DNA from: Pleionea sediminis
GTDB lineage: Bacteria > Pseudomonadota > Gammaproteobacteria > Enterobacterales > Kangiellaceae
DNA: 64,000 bases
Assembly: GCF_007570825.1 (NCBI RefSeq)
Contig: NZ_SUNB01000001.1
Coordinates: 62,001 to 126,000, forward strand
Direction: 5' to 3'
This document shows positions 36,462 through 45,707 of the stretch, piece by piece. Within the stretch, counting starts at the first letter, position 1. Each line of letters opens with the position of its first letter. A program made the position numbers and the translations under genes. Below the pieces are notes generated by a model that saw nothing but the letters and a program-made list of their open reading frames with translations, was not told the DNA's origin and made no database searches.

Positions 36462-37961
36462 ATGCTGCTTTTATTTCCCACAGAAATTGGAATTGATAAG
36501 AAACACTTGCCTTGGTTAACCATTGGTGTTGCCTTAATCATTGCCCTTATTTATTTTTCATTCCAAATACATGAATCTGATAAAATTAACAAGGTAGTCG
36601 ACTTCTATCACTCTTCTGGTCTCCAAGAAAACGAGAGTGACTTATTCCAACGTTATTTGGAAACACCAACTGCCAAGCAGTATTACAATGAACGTCCGCT
36701 TCAAGAAGACGCCAAATCACTTGAAATTTATTACCGCATTTTTGATAAAAACTTTCGTAAGTTTGTAAGCCGACAACTCGAATCAGAGCAACCATCCTCT
36801 TCTGAAGCTCAGGAAAAAATTCAAAAGTGGTTTTATTCCTCTCAGAATTTAAAGACTAAAATAAACGATATCCCTTCTTATCGCTTTGGCGCCTATGTAA
36901 GTGAAAGCTTCAATATCAGTATATTCACTCATATGTTTCTGCATAGTGGAGTGGAACACTTATTTTTTAATCTGGTTTTTCTGGTGCTCTTTGGACTGGG
37001 TGTAGAACGTCTTTTTGGTCGAACCAAGTGGCTAATTATTTATTGTGTCTCCGGCGCACTTGGAGCAGTCCTATTTACCCTTCTCGAAGGCAAACCTTAT
37101 ATGCCACTCGTTGGCGCATCGGGAGCAATTTCTGGTTTGATGGGTGCTTACATTGCTTACTATGGGACTCAACGTATTCAATTTTTAGTGTGGCTCGGAT
37201 TCTACTTCAATCACTTTAAATTACCGGCACTAGCGATTTTAGGTTATTGGATCTTAAAGGAGCTTTTTTATCAACTTACCGATCTTGAGAGTAATGTCGC
37301 TTATCTAGCCCACTTAGGTGGATTAATGACTGGTGGATTCTTAGGTTTCCTGCTAAAACCTGGTAAAAAAAATCTTCAACAAGAAAGTAAGCTTCAAAAC
37401 AGCTTTGGTTACCAAAAGCACTACAAGGAAGCTTTAGAGCACATTCGTCAATTAAATATCGAACACGCTCGAAAATGTTTAAACCAGGCACTTAAGTTAA
37501 ATCCGAAACATGCAGAGTCAATAAAATCCTTATATAATTTGGAAAAAGTAAACCCGAAATCGGAACATTATAAATCGGTTGTTAATCAAGTACTTTCTTT
37601 CGATCTCATAAATCAACAGATCGATTCTTTAGTTTTAGAAATCGTTGAGAGCTCTATCGGAAAACACATTAACATTAAAGATCTTAATATCGATGCCTTT
37701 TTTGGATTGTTACACGGGCTACTTCGTAATGATCGTTTGCAAAAAAGTACACCTTTAGTAGAGAACGCCAAAAAAGATTTTGCGCAACATCCAAAATTAC
37801 CGGAACTCCTCTTTCACTGGAGCATCACTCTAGCAAAAAGAAATCAAATTAGAGCTGCATCAATCGAACTCAATTACCTTGCTAACTATTATGGAGAAAC
37901 AGAGTTTGGGAAAAATGCCAAAACTCATCTAGAAAAATGGAAGGGCAGCGAAAACAAATAG
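36462..37961 (+). CDS. Rhomboid-family intramembrane serine protease with helical-repeat tail
   Basis: 499 residues. TM1 (about 20-37) is followed by a long extracytoplasmic insertion and then the rhomboid core: HSGVEHLFFNLVFLVLFGLG, the catalytic serine loop GASGAISG (Ser220) and the TM6 histidine AHLGG (His284). The dyad is intact. After residue 310 a soluble tail with TPR-like helices (EHARKCLNQALKLNPKHAES) follows. The protease cleaves within membrane segments; targets unknown. The ATG immediately follows the terminator T tract and has no Shine-Dalgarno, but the N-terminus (LFPTEIGID) matches related rhomboids, so I keep it. Confidence 0.87.
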   Translation: MLLLFPTEIGIDKKHLPWLTIGVALIIALIYFSFQIHESDKINKVVDFYHSSGLQENESDLFQRYLETPTAKQYYNERPLQEDAKSLEIYYRIFDKNFRKFVSRQLESEQPSSSEAQEKIQKWFYSSQNLKTKINDIPSYRFGAYVSESFNISIFTHMFLHSGVEHLFFNLVFLVLFGLGVERLFGRTKWLIIYCVSGALGAVLFTLLEGKPYMPLVGASGAISGLMGAYIAYYGTQRIQFLVWLGFYFNHFKLPALAILGYWILKELFYQLTDLESNVAYLAHLGGLMTGGFLGFLLKPGKKNLQQESKLQNSFGYQKHYKEALEHIRQLNIEHARKCLNQALKLNPKHAESIKSLYNLEKVNPKSEHYKSVVNQVLSFDLINQQIDSLVLEIVESSIGKHINIKDLNIDAFFGLLHGLLRNDRLQKSTPLVENAKKDFAQHPKLPELLFHWSITLAKRNQIRAASIELNYLANYYGETEFGKNAKTHLEKWKGSENK

Positions 37962-37986
37962 GTAATCTGTTTCAAGCAAAATCAAT

Positions 37987-38421
37987 TTAAACCAAATACA
38001 TAGGACTCATTGAATCGGCCATCAATTCCTTATTTCCATCGAGCTTTCTTATGTATTGTTCCAACACACTCGCACTTTGACTATAAAATGTTTCAAAGCG
38101 ACACCCCAGCACACTATCAAACATAGATACACGACGAAAATAGACGATACCCAACTTAATGACGACTTCCGAAGCTTCTTTGGGTAACAGGATCTTAACG
38201 AGTAAAGGAATGGTATCTATTTTAAACTCTCTATCTTCATTAGGCATTAATAGAGGAATGCTTTCATTGATAATTTCAAACTGTAAACCAGAAATCGACA
38301 AGTTGACGATTTTTACAGCAAACGTCTGTCCGTCGGAAGTAATTACCTCTGCAGGAAGGTCCACATCGTAACGGGGAGATCCCCTTCTATCGTAGCGCTC
38401 CATGTCATAATTCATCGTCAT
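37987..38421 (-). CDS. PilZ-domain protein
   Basis: 144 residues, essentially one PilZ domain. The c-di-GMP-binding elements are present: the RxxxR-type motif (RRGSPR, about 12-17) and the downstream NLSISG motif. It probably acts as a c-di-GMP effector. AGAGG nine bases before the ATG supports the start at 38421. It converges on the rhomboid gene (25-nt gap) and lies in the same leftward run as a GGDEF-EAL gene 4 kb upstream, which could supply or remove its ligand. Confidence 0.9.
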   Translation of the reverse strand: MTMNYDMERYDRRGSPRYDVDLPAEVITSDGQTFAVKIVNLSISGLQFEIINESIPLLMPNEDREFKIDTIPLLVKILLPKEASEVVIKLGIVYFRRVSMFDSVLGCRFETFYSQSASVLEQYIRKLDGNKELMADSMSPMYLV

Positions 38422-38561
38422 CTGAAAAAACCTCTGACCAAACTTATTCTATATATTTAATTAATAGCGCTTATCAATCGAACTGTCTCGTTTTGAGATT
38501 AATCAATATCAACTTTCTTTCTATTTGATGAACTGAGTCTCAAAATACTCCGAATATGATA

Positions 38562-38588
38562 TAGCGCTACACTGATAGTGTAGCGCTA
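38562..38588. repeat. Perfect 11-bp inverted repeat
   Basis: TAGCGCTACAC (38562-38572) and GTGTAGCGCTA (38578-38588) around a TGATA loop, in the 205-bp gap between the B-box gene and the PilZ gene. No T tract follows on either strand, so it is either a weak terminator/mRNA-end hairpin of the upstream gene or a protein-binding site. Confidence 0.6.
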
Positions 38589-38626
38589 ACATAAGTGATG
38601 GCATTAATTTTTTAGATAAATAGATT

Positions 38627-40096
38627 TTAAACAAGATGATTTAAATAACTTTGCATACTATTTTTAAGCTCTCCATGCGCTACATTCAATCCCCAGCGAA
38701 TAATTTTTGCAGCATCTTCTCGCTTACCTAATCTTTCAGTTAAAGTCTTGCCGAACGTAAAGCAAGCTTCTGCGAGCCCTGGATACTCAATATAATTTCG
38801 GCGTAGAGCATTCAACAATACCAAAGCTGGTTTGACATCCGACTGTCGATTCAGAGAAGTAATTAAATAATGAATAATCTCTGGCTCACTCGGAACAAAG
38901 TCAGGTTTTATCTCTAGAGCTTTCAAATAGTGCATACGCATTAAATTGTGAGACTTACGTTCATAGAGATGCTTTAAATGCTTCTCGCATAACTGTATGT
39001 ACCGAACATTATTTCCCTGAATCTGATACAACCGATAAAGCATTTCATAAATCTGCTCATTAAAAGGATCCTGTTTTACCGCGTCGATTAATGCAGCTTC
39101 AGCCTCCTCGTACCTTCCTTCCTGAATAAAAACCTGCGCTTCCCCCACTAACCCTTGTGCCGAACTTCCACTAGCAGAAGTGTTTTGACGAGAATTTCCC
39201 CGACCATGTTTTTGTAAATTGCTTTGCAAAGTGTGACGATGCACTGAGTAATTCAGCTCATGATGATATTGATAAATCACATAACCAAACATATGGTACA
39301 TTGCAAAGTGAATATAAAGACTTACAAAATGAGACAAAGCAAAACCGATACGTATCGAGCTATTCTCTACCATGAAAGACGTTGCGTACCAAGTACTAAA
39401 ATAAAACAATAAAAGCAACCCAAATAATATTATATATGCCGGACCAATATCACTCATTACACGCGCTATCCTTGCTGGGTTAATAGCACTAAAAAAACTT
39501 TTGTCCATGCATAAGATCATGTTAATCGCAGGAAGTGCAACAATAAAAAAGAGGAGTAATGCAAAGAAAATTACGGGGTGAAATGCTGTCGCTTTCATAA
39601 GAGCGAGAAACATAAAAATATATACGCCAGTTAACTTTAAAAATGCAGTTCCATTCCTGAGTGATGTTAATTTTGAAAAACTCGGAGAATCTAAGTTACC
39701 GTGAGACGTATATTCCATGACTGAAAAACACATATTAGTCAAAAACGCAGTCCAAACAAAATAGATGGGAACAAAGAAAAACAGTGTACTAATCGGACTC
39801 CGCACATAACGGCTGACAAGAGCAAATGGATCGAATAAAAAACCAAATAGTAAAGCGGAAAATATGGCTAAAAGAAACAGCGACGTTGACATTGGAAAAA
39901 TAAAAAAGTGCCCCAGCTTATACCAAAATGGAGTAATGCTGTCCTTAATCCCTAGCGAATGAACATGCCTACGACACAAAATACATTTTGGAGTTCCCAT
40001 TCCCGTTTTATCAGACAGGCAACTATTACAGAAAGCGACATCACAATGTTCACAAAACCAGGATGCGTTCGTATCAGGATGGTATTTACATTCCAT
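38627..40096 (-). CDS. B-box-type zinc finger / multispanning membrane / TPR protein
   Basis: 489 residues with three parts. First, an N-terminal Cys/His cluster resembles a B-box finger: C3-x2-H6, C15-x2-C18, C23-x2-C26, C38-x2-C41 and H44/H46. Second, about six hydrophobic segments lie between roughly 60 and 290 (for example FALLLFFIVALPAINMIL). Third, a soluble C-terminal helical repeat region (about 310-485) contains a TPR-like unit (AQVFIQEGRYEEAEAALIDA). The zinc cluster is most likely cytoplasmic. No function is known to me for this architecture. It lies 74 nt downstream of the acetyltransferase gene on the same strand. Confidence 0.75.
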   Translation of the reverse strand: MECKYHPDTNASWFCEHCDVAFCNSCLSDKTGMGTPKCILCRRHVHSLGIKDSITPFWYKLGHFFIFPMSTSLFLLAIFSALLFGFLFDPFALVSRYVRSPISTLFFFVPIYFVWTAFLTNMCFSVMEYTSHGNLDSPSFSKLTSLRNGTAFLKLTGVYIFMFLALMKATAFHPVIFFALLLFFIVALPAINMILCMDKSFFSAINPARIARVMSDIGPAYIILFGLLLLFYFSTWYATSFMVENSSIRIGFALSHFVSLYIHFAMYHMFGYVIYQYHHELNYSVHRHTLQSNLQKHGRGNSRQNTSASGSSAQGLVGEAQVFIQEGRYEEAEAALIDAVKQDPFNEQIYEMLYRLYQIQGNNVRYIQLCEKHLKHLYERKSHNLMRMHYLKALEIKPDFVPSEPEIIHYLITSLNRQSDVKPALVLLNALRRNYIEYPGLAEACFTFGKTLTERLGKREDAAKIIRWGLNVAHGELKNSMQSYLNHLV

Positions 40097-40170
40097 AGAA
40101 AACTCGCCTTAAACTATAGCTCGCCACAATATTATATCTGTTAATTAACCAATATTGTTTAGAGAGTCTG

Positions 40171-40653
40171 TCAGTGTTCTTGAGCTAACCTAACCAATGC
40201 ATCTCCTTCAACTCGCTGCACCGTCCACTCTTCCATTCCCACGGCTCCCATCGCACGATAAAATTTGATGGCAGGCGCATTCCAGTCCAATACCGACCAT
40301 TCGAATCGTCCGCATCCCTCTTTAACCGCTAGTTTTGCCAAATGAATTAACAGTGTTTTACCTACTTTTTGTCCACGAAACTCGGGTTTAACGAACAAAT
40401 CTTCAAGGTAGATTCCCGGTTTTGCTAAAAACGTTGAATAGTTGTAAAAGTATAGTGCGAATCCCGCGGCGACTCCATCCAGTTCCGCTATGACAACTTT
40501 CGCTTTTGGGTCTGTACCAAATAATGAATTCTTCAATGAATTTTCTGTGGCAACGACTTCATGACTTAGCTTTTCATATTCCGCCAATCCCTGAATTAAA
40601 GAGAGAATCAACGGTACATCACTTTCCATTGCATTACGGATTTCAACAGTCAT
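40171..40653 (-). CDS. GNAT family N-acetyltransferase (diamine acetyltransferase-like)
   Basis: 160 residues from the ATG at 40653, preceded by GGGGA at good spacing; a GTG five codons earlier (40668) is an alternative. The acetyl-CoA motif A reads FVKPEFRGQKVGKTLLIHLA, and the C-terminal half contains CGRFEWSVLDWNAPAIKFY. That block is typical of the spermidine/diamine (SAT1-like) acetyltransferase subgroup. Substrate not proven: polyamines or related amines are likely. It follows gshA by 20 nt and is probably cotranscribed. Confidence 0.88.
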   Translation of the reverse strand: MTVEIRNAMESDVPLILSLIQGLAEYEKLSHEVVATENSLKNSLFGTDPKAKVVIAELDGVAAGFALYFYNYSTFLAKPGIYLEDLFVKPEFRGQKVGKTLLIHLAKLAVKEGCGRFEWSVLDWNAPAIKFYRAMGAVGMEEWTVQRVEGDALVRLAQEH

Positions 40654-40673
40654 AAAGTCATTCCCCACTTATG

Positions 40674-42242
40674 CTAGGCAAAGTATTTAGCTACAAATTC
40701 TTCAAAAGTTAACTCATCATCATGCTCTATGGCTTTTTGAGCTTGAATTGAACGCTTCGCCTCCTCTTTCAGTAGCGACTCGTTCGAAGATGTTGTGTCC
40801 AGTTGATTAAAGTAAGACTTGTATTTATTTGACAGCTCTAACGCGTACGGGAAAAATCCCTGACCACTTGCTGTCACCTCTGCAATAATCTTTCCAGATA
40901 AAGAGCTCTCAGGATCTTCGATAACACTCGATAGCTTGGCCAGAGTTTGGGAAAAAACAGTCGTACTGTAGGCTTTATCCAATAACTCGGCCGGTGTATT
41001 AAAGTTATCAAAGAGTTCTTGCGCCAAAACTTTGATACTTACCTGCTGATTATTTCTTAATAAATGTAAATCGGGATCTCGACCTTTTTTAACCACTAGA
41101 GCAAAATTTTTCTTGGTTTCAGCTTCTTCTCTCTCAGTAATTAATCCTGAAGATTCCATCAAACAATACAACATAAAAATATCAAGAAAGTACAATTGCT
41201 CTTGAGATACTCCAACGGGGCTAAATGGATTAATATCCAATGCACGAACTTCAATATACTCAATGCCACGCTTTGCTAACGCTTTAGTCGGACGCTCACC
41301 AGAACGAGAATTTCTTTTCGGTCTTATGTTAGAGTAAAATTCATTTTCAATTTGCAATACGTTTGCGTTAAGCTGTCGATATTTTCCGTCCTCTTTAACA
41401 CCTATCGAACGATAATATGGATCTTCTGTACGTATTGCGTGTTCAAGATCAGCGATGTACTGTTTCAAATAGTTCGTCGACACCTTCAATCTCGACTGCA
41501 CATTATTCTGGTATCCCAGATCGCTCATTCTCAATGAAGTTGCGAACTTTCCGTACCGAGTACCAGGAACCAATGTTTCTAAATTAGATGGACGACCGTG
41601 TAAAAAACTTTCACAAATAGCAGGAGAAGCGCCAAACAAGTAGGGAATGACCCAGCTATGACGCTGGAAGTTTCTTATTACTCCCATGTATCGAGAGGAT
41701 TTATAATCTTGCAAATCTGAGTTTTCAGCGGGCTCCAAATCTTTTAGAGGCTTCCAAATCGCATCGGTAAAGGACAGATTGTAGTGCACCCCTGCAATTG
41801 TTTGCATAAATCGACCGTAGCGATGACCAAGCCCCTCTCGATAAACCGTTTTCATCTTACCGCTATTAGATTCACCGTAATAGGCTAATGGGATATCTGA
41901 CTCTCTTCCCATTACACAAGGCATACTCGTTGCCCAAAGAAGTTCATCACCCAAATGTTGGTAAACAAATTGGTGGATGTCCATCAACCAATCAATGGCA
42001 TCAGTCAATCCATCAGATGCAGGTGTGATAAACTCAAGTAACGCTTCAGAGTAATCAGTTGTAATGTATTGATTGGTCAGAGTTGACCCAAGTTCTGGAG
42101 GGTGCCTCCGCTGAGAAATGTATCCATCCGGTGATATTCTTAAACTTTCTTTCTCAATACCACGCATAATACCAGGCAAAAACTCAGACGCCGAGGACTC
42201 CCAAAACCGCTTCTCGTCGCTACTCGAATAATTAATGGCCAT
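40674..42242 (-). CDS. gshA: Glutamate-cysteine ligase (gammaproteobacterial type)
   Basis: 522 residues from the ATG at 42242 (a TTG two codons earlier is possible). It catalyses the first and limiting step of glutathione synthesis, joining L-glutamate and L-cysteine with ATP. The N-terminal signature GIMRGIEKESLRI and the block TTDYSEALLEFITP are those of the E. coli GshA family, as are ATSMPCVM and YGRFMQTIAGVHYNLS. Its product feeds GloB, also encoded in this window. The upstream neighbour is the GGDEF-EAL gene, 99 nt away. Confidence 0.95.
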   Translation of the reverse strand: MAINYSSSDEKRFWESSASEFLPGIMRGIEKESLRISPDGYISQRRHPPELGSTLTNQYITTDYSEALLEFITPASDGLTDAIDWLMDIHQFVYQHLGDELLWATSMPCVMGRESDIPLAYYGESNSGKMKTVYREGLGHRYGRFMQTIAGVHYNLSFTDAIWKPLKDLEPAENSDLQDYKSSRYMGVIRNFQRHSWVIPYLFGASPAICESFLHGRPSNLETLVPGTRYGKFATSLRMSDLGYQNNVQSRLKVSTNYLKQYIADLEHAIRTEDPYYRSIGVKEDGKYRQLNANVLQIENEFYSNIRPKRNSRSGERPTKALAKRGIEYIEVRALDINPFSPVGVSQEQLYFLDIFMLYCLMESSGLITEREEAETKKNFALVVKKGRDPDLHLLRNNQQVSIKVLAQELFDNFNTPAELLDKAYSTTVFSQTLAKLSSVIEDPESSLSGKIIAEVTASGQGFFPYALELSNKYKSYFNQLDTTSSNESLLKEEAKRSIQAQKAIEHDDELTFEEFVAKYFA

Positions 42243-42341
42243 AAGCAAATCAGTTTTTCAATTAAGTGCAGTCACTATGCCACAAGGACCAATGACTTGC
42301 CAGTTAAACCCAGTAAAGCCAACGGGAACCATGGGCCATGT

Positions 42342-44783
42342 TTAAGTTTTATCTAACGACAAAAGTTTTGACTCAATTTCACTGACAGGTAGCGGTTTGC
42401 TGAATAAATATCCTTGCCCGAAACAAGCGTTTAACTGGTTTAAAATCGTACATTGAGTGTCATGCTCAATACCTTCTGCAACGACCTGCATATTTAATGA
42501 ATGTGAGAGCGAAATAATTGCTTTAACAACAGATTGCGTTGTATCGGATTCATCCAAAGACATCACGAAAGAACGATCAATTTTAACAACATCGATAGGT
42601 AATTGATGCAAATAACTCAGTGAAGAATAACCTGTACCAAAATCATCAAGTATAATTTTTAACCCCAGCTGTTTTACTCGCTTCAAAATATTATGAGCGT
42701 GACTTAAATTATGAATAAGCGCTTGCTCAGTTATTTCAATATTCAGTGAGTTTTCGTTTAATTTGAATTGCTCCATTACTTTACTCACTGATTGATAAAA
42801 TAGCTCCGTCGGTAAAAAGCTTCCGGATATGTTTACGTTAATATAGTAGGAGAGAGAAAATTCATTTTGCCAACGTTGTAAAAGCGCTGCTGACACCTCA
42901 AGAATATATTGGTCAATTTTTGCAATCTGCCCTGATTTTTGGGCAATTTCTAAAAAATAATCAGGGAATATCAAACCTTTTTCGGGATGTTGCCAACGAA
43001 TCAATGTTTCAAAACCGACGATCTCTTTGTTCTTCAGCTCCACAACAGGTTGCAAATACAACACAAACTCGTTATTCAATAACGCATTATCGATTTCTCG
43101 TTCAATAGACAGTATATCTAATGCCTGACTTTGTAAGTCTGAATCAGCAAAAACATAGCAAGACTTTCCTCGTGACTTAGCTTGATACATCGCATTATCT
43201 GCCATTTTTACCATTTCGGAGGGCTCTAGCGTTCTCTCATTACTCTGAACAATTCCAATTGAAGCAGATGTCATTATTCGAGCATCTTCAGTATGAACCG
43301 GCTGACTGACTACCATCAATATTCTTTTCGCGAGCTCTTCTAAGTATTGCGATTCAGAAATATCTTCGATCAAAATTCCAAACTCATCGCCACCAAGCCG
43401 AGCTAAAGTATCCGATTTCCTCAAACAGGATAAAATTCTTTGACTGACCTGCTTTATTAACTCATCACCGGTATGGTGTCCATAAGAATCATTAACTAAT
43501 TTAAATCGATCAAGATCCAAAAACATCACGGCTGAGCCGTATCTGCCGTTACGTTGATCCCTGCTTAATGCATGAGAGAGTCGATCAATAAATAACGTAC
43601 GATTTGGCAAACCACTCAGTTCATCATGTAATGCTAAATGATGAAGCATTGCTTCATCGCTTTTCCTTTTAATTGCGATACTAATTTGATGAGACACATA
43701 AGTGAGTAGGTCCTGCTCTCGCTTGTCAAAACTACGATGCGAATTCATATTTTGAATAGCAACAGCTCCTCGGTTCCCTTCGGCGGTTTCAAACGGTACT
43801 CCTAACCAACTTTTAGGAATAACACCTTTGACAATTACACGCTTTTTTTGAACCAGTTCTAAAATTTCTTGCTCTGAAAACCTCGCTGGCTTCTCAGTTA
43901 AAATAACTTGCGCGGTTAAACTATTTTCAAATTGCTCTTTTGTTATTTTAAAATCGAAAACACCCCCCATTTCGGCATCATAGCAGTAAGGAAAATTTAA
44001 ACACTCATGTGCTTCGTTATAAAGGCAAATAAAAAAGGATTCCGCTTCAACCAAACGAAATAATACTTTATGCAGTTCTCGATAAAACTGATCAAGTGAT
44101 TCTGTTGTGAAAACGAGTTCAGCAATATTAAATACAGCCAGCTGGAGTGACTTCACTTGCTCTAGTTCACTTATCGTGTGTTCCAATTCACCGATCGCTT
44201 TTGAATTAGAATACTTGGTAGAAATAACTGATGCCAATGCAACTAATGTATCTAAATGATGCTGACTGTAGAAATTCGGTTGTGAATGCTCAGAGTCAAT
44301 AACACCAATTGTTTGTCCGTCGCATATAATAGGAACCGCTAACTCAGATCTACGCGCCAAATCATCTACAACATAGCGTTTATCGAGTTGTGTATCATCG
44401 ACCTTTATTGGCGTTTGTTGCTCTGCACATTGACCAACAATTCCTTCGCCAACTTTCAAATACATGGGATTCAATATCTGCTTTTCTTGAGGATTTTTAT
44501 TGCCATAAGCAGCTCTTTGCATAAGATGCCCGCTTTGCTCATCCAACAAATAAACGACGCAGTCTTCGAAGCCAAGCTCTCCGATGATGTCATCAGTTAA
44601 GTGCCATAAAACATCGTCTAGACGATTAAAGTGGATGACAGAAGTAACGAATTGAATTAAAGCCTTTAGGTAAGCATTAGATTGAGAAAGTGCATCGAGA
44701 GAATCTTTGCTAGGTTGAAAAGTGTCACTTTTCAATAACTTAGAGAGTTCATCTTGCTCATTGTTACCCATATTCTTACTCAA
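42342..44783 (-). CDS. GAF-GAF-GGDEF-EAL cyclic-di-GMP signalling protein
   Basis: 813 residues with no membrane segments. Domains in order: a first GAF (about 45-195), a second GAF-like sensor (about 220-375), GGDEF (about 385-545; intact GGDEF at 464-468) and EAL (about 560-805). The EAL signature is ETL at Glu592; the other catalytic elements NVNISG, EITEQ and DDFGTGYSSL are also present. Both diguanylate cyclase and phosphodiesterase sites look complete, so net activity cannot be predicted. The GAF domains imply control by a small ligand or redox signal. A PilZ effector gene lies downstream on the same strand. Confidence 0.93.
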   Translation of the reverse strand: MSKNMGNNEQDELSKLLKSDTFQPSKDSLDALSQSNAYLKALIQFVTSVIHFNRLDDVLWHLTDDIIGELGFEDCVVYLLDEQSGHLMQRAAYGNKNPQEKQILNPMYLKVGEGIVGQCAEQQTPIKVDDTQLDKRYVVDDLARRSELAVPIICDGQTIGVIDSEHSQPNFYSQHHLDTLVALASVISTKYSNSKAIGELEHTISELEQVKSLQLAVFNIAELVFTTESLDQFYRELHKVLFRLVEAESFFICLYNEAHECLNFPYCYDAEMGGVFDFKITKEQFENSLTAQVILTEKPARFSEQEILELVQKKRVIVKGVIPKSWLGVPFETAEGNRGAVAIQNMNSHRSFDKREQDLLTYVSHQISIAIKRKSDEAMLHHLALHDELSGLPNRTLFIDRLSHALSRDQRNGRYGSAVMFLDLDRFKLVNDSYGHHTGDELIKQVSQRILSCLRKSDTLARLGGDEFGILIEDISESQYLEELAKRILMVVSQPVHTEDARIMTSASIGIVQSNERTLEPSEMVKMADNAMYQAKSRGKSCYVFADSDLQSQALDILSIEREIDNALLNNEFVLYLQPVVELKNKEIVGFETLIRWQHPEKGLIFPDYFLEIAQKSGQIAKIDQYILEVSAALLQRWQNEFSLSYYINVNISGSFLPTELFYQSVSKVMEQFKLNENSLNIEITEQALIHNLSHAHNILKRVKQLGLKIILDDFGTGYSSLSYLHQLPIDVVKIDRSFVMSLDESDTTQSVVKAIISLSHSLNMQVVAEGIEHDTQCTILNQLNACFGQGYLFSKPLPVSEIESKLLSLDKT

Positions 44784-45044
44784 CCCAAAAAGACATTTAA
44801 GCTTACAAACCTGTAATTAAGCATAGCAAAACACTTAATTAAATTTTCAATTATTAATTCATACCAATTTATAGTTTATACATCAATAATTAGCCTCATA
44901 TTGACATCTTCTTATATTATATTTCATGAACAATTGTCCTGAATTAAATATAGAACTCTATAGTTTAACTATCTTCAAAGCACTACTTGAATAATTGAGA
45001 AGAGACATTTAATCTATTTTAAACTTCACACAATATCCAAACAA

Positions 45045-45701
45045 ATGCATCATCAGAATCTATTTCAGCTTAAAGTTTTTTCTGCGGTAACAATCTTAAC
45101 GCTCGTAACAGCTTGTCAATCCGCTTATTATGGCGCTTTGGAAAAGGTGGGAATTCATAAACGCGATGTTCTCGTCAGTCGCGTCGAAAAAACAAGAAAT
45201 AGCCAGCAAGAAGCAAAAAAACAATTTGCATCTGCTCTGGCTGAGTTTAAATCTGTCACGCTTTTCAAAGGAAAAGCACTCGAAGAAATTTACGAACGAC
45301 TGAATGACGAGTATGAATCCAGTGTCTCTATTGCCGAAGAAATTCGCGCTCGTATTGATGATGTTCAGTCCGTGTCTGACGCTCTGTTTAATGAGTGGGA
45401 AGCGGAGCTCATAGAGTACACGAGCCCGACGCTGCGCCAAAAAAGCACTGAACAATTGAATTTAACAAAGTCTCAATACCGCAAAATGATCAAAAGTATG
45501 AATCGAGCCGAGAAATCAATGCAACCGGTGCTCAATGTATTTAAAGACCAGGTCCTATTTTTAAAACATAATTTGAATGCCCGAGCAATTGCCTCATTAA
45601 AAAGTGAAATATCATCCATTGAAAATAACGTTTCTCGTCTTATTCAACAAATGAATCTTTCCATCGATGATGCAAATCAATTCATACAATCAATGAAATA
45701 A
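45045..45701 (+). CDS. DUF2959 family lipoprotein
   Basis: 218 residues. The lipobox is LVTACQ (about Cys24). The rest is nearly all helical, with heptad-rich stretches (about 40-90 and 140-215), matching DUF2959. The opening SAYYGALEKVGIHKRDVLVSR is the family signature. Periplasmic or outer-membrane-anchored; function unknown. The only ATG has no clear Shine-Dalgarno. The 261-bp region upstream is very AT-rich and contains no other gene I can support. It converges on the next gene with a 6-nt gap. Confidence 0.85.
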   Translation: MHHQNLFQLKVFSAVTILTLVTACQSAYYGALEKVGIHKRDVLVSRVEKTRNSQQEAKKQFASALAEFKSVTLFKGKALEEIYERLNDEYESSVSIAEEIRARIDDVQSVSDALFNEWEAELIEYTSPTLRQKSTEQLNLTKSQYRKMIKSMNRAEKSMQPVLNVFKDQVLFLKHNLNARAIASLKSEISSIENNVSRLIQQMNLSIDDANQFIQSMK

Positions 45702-45707
45702 TGTCTA

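Noticed and set aside
44926-44994. 22-codon ORF upstream of the DUF2959 gene
   Set aside because: Very short, no Shine-Dalgarno sequence, and in AT-rich intergenic DNA where such frames are expected by chance.
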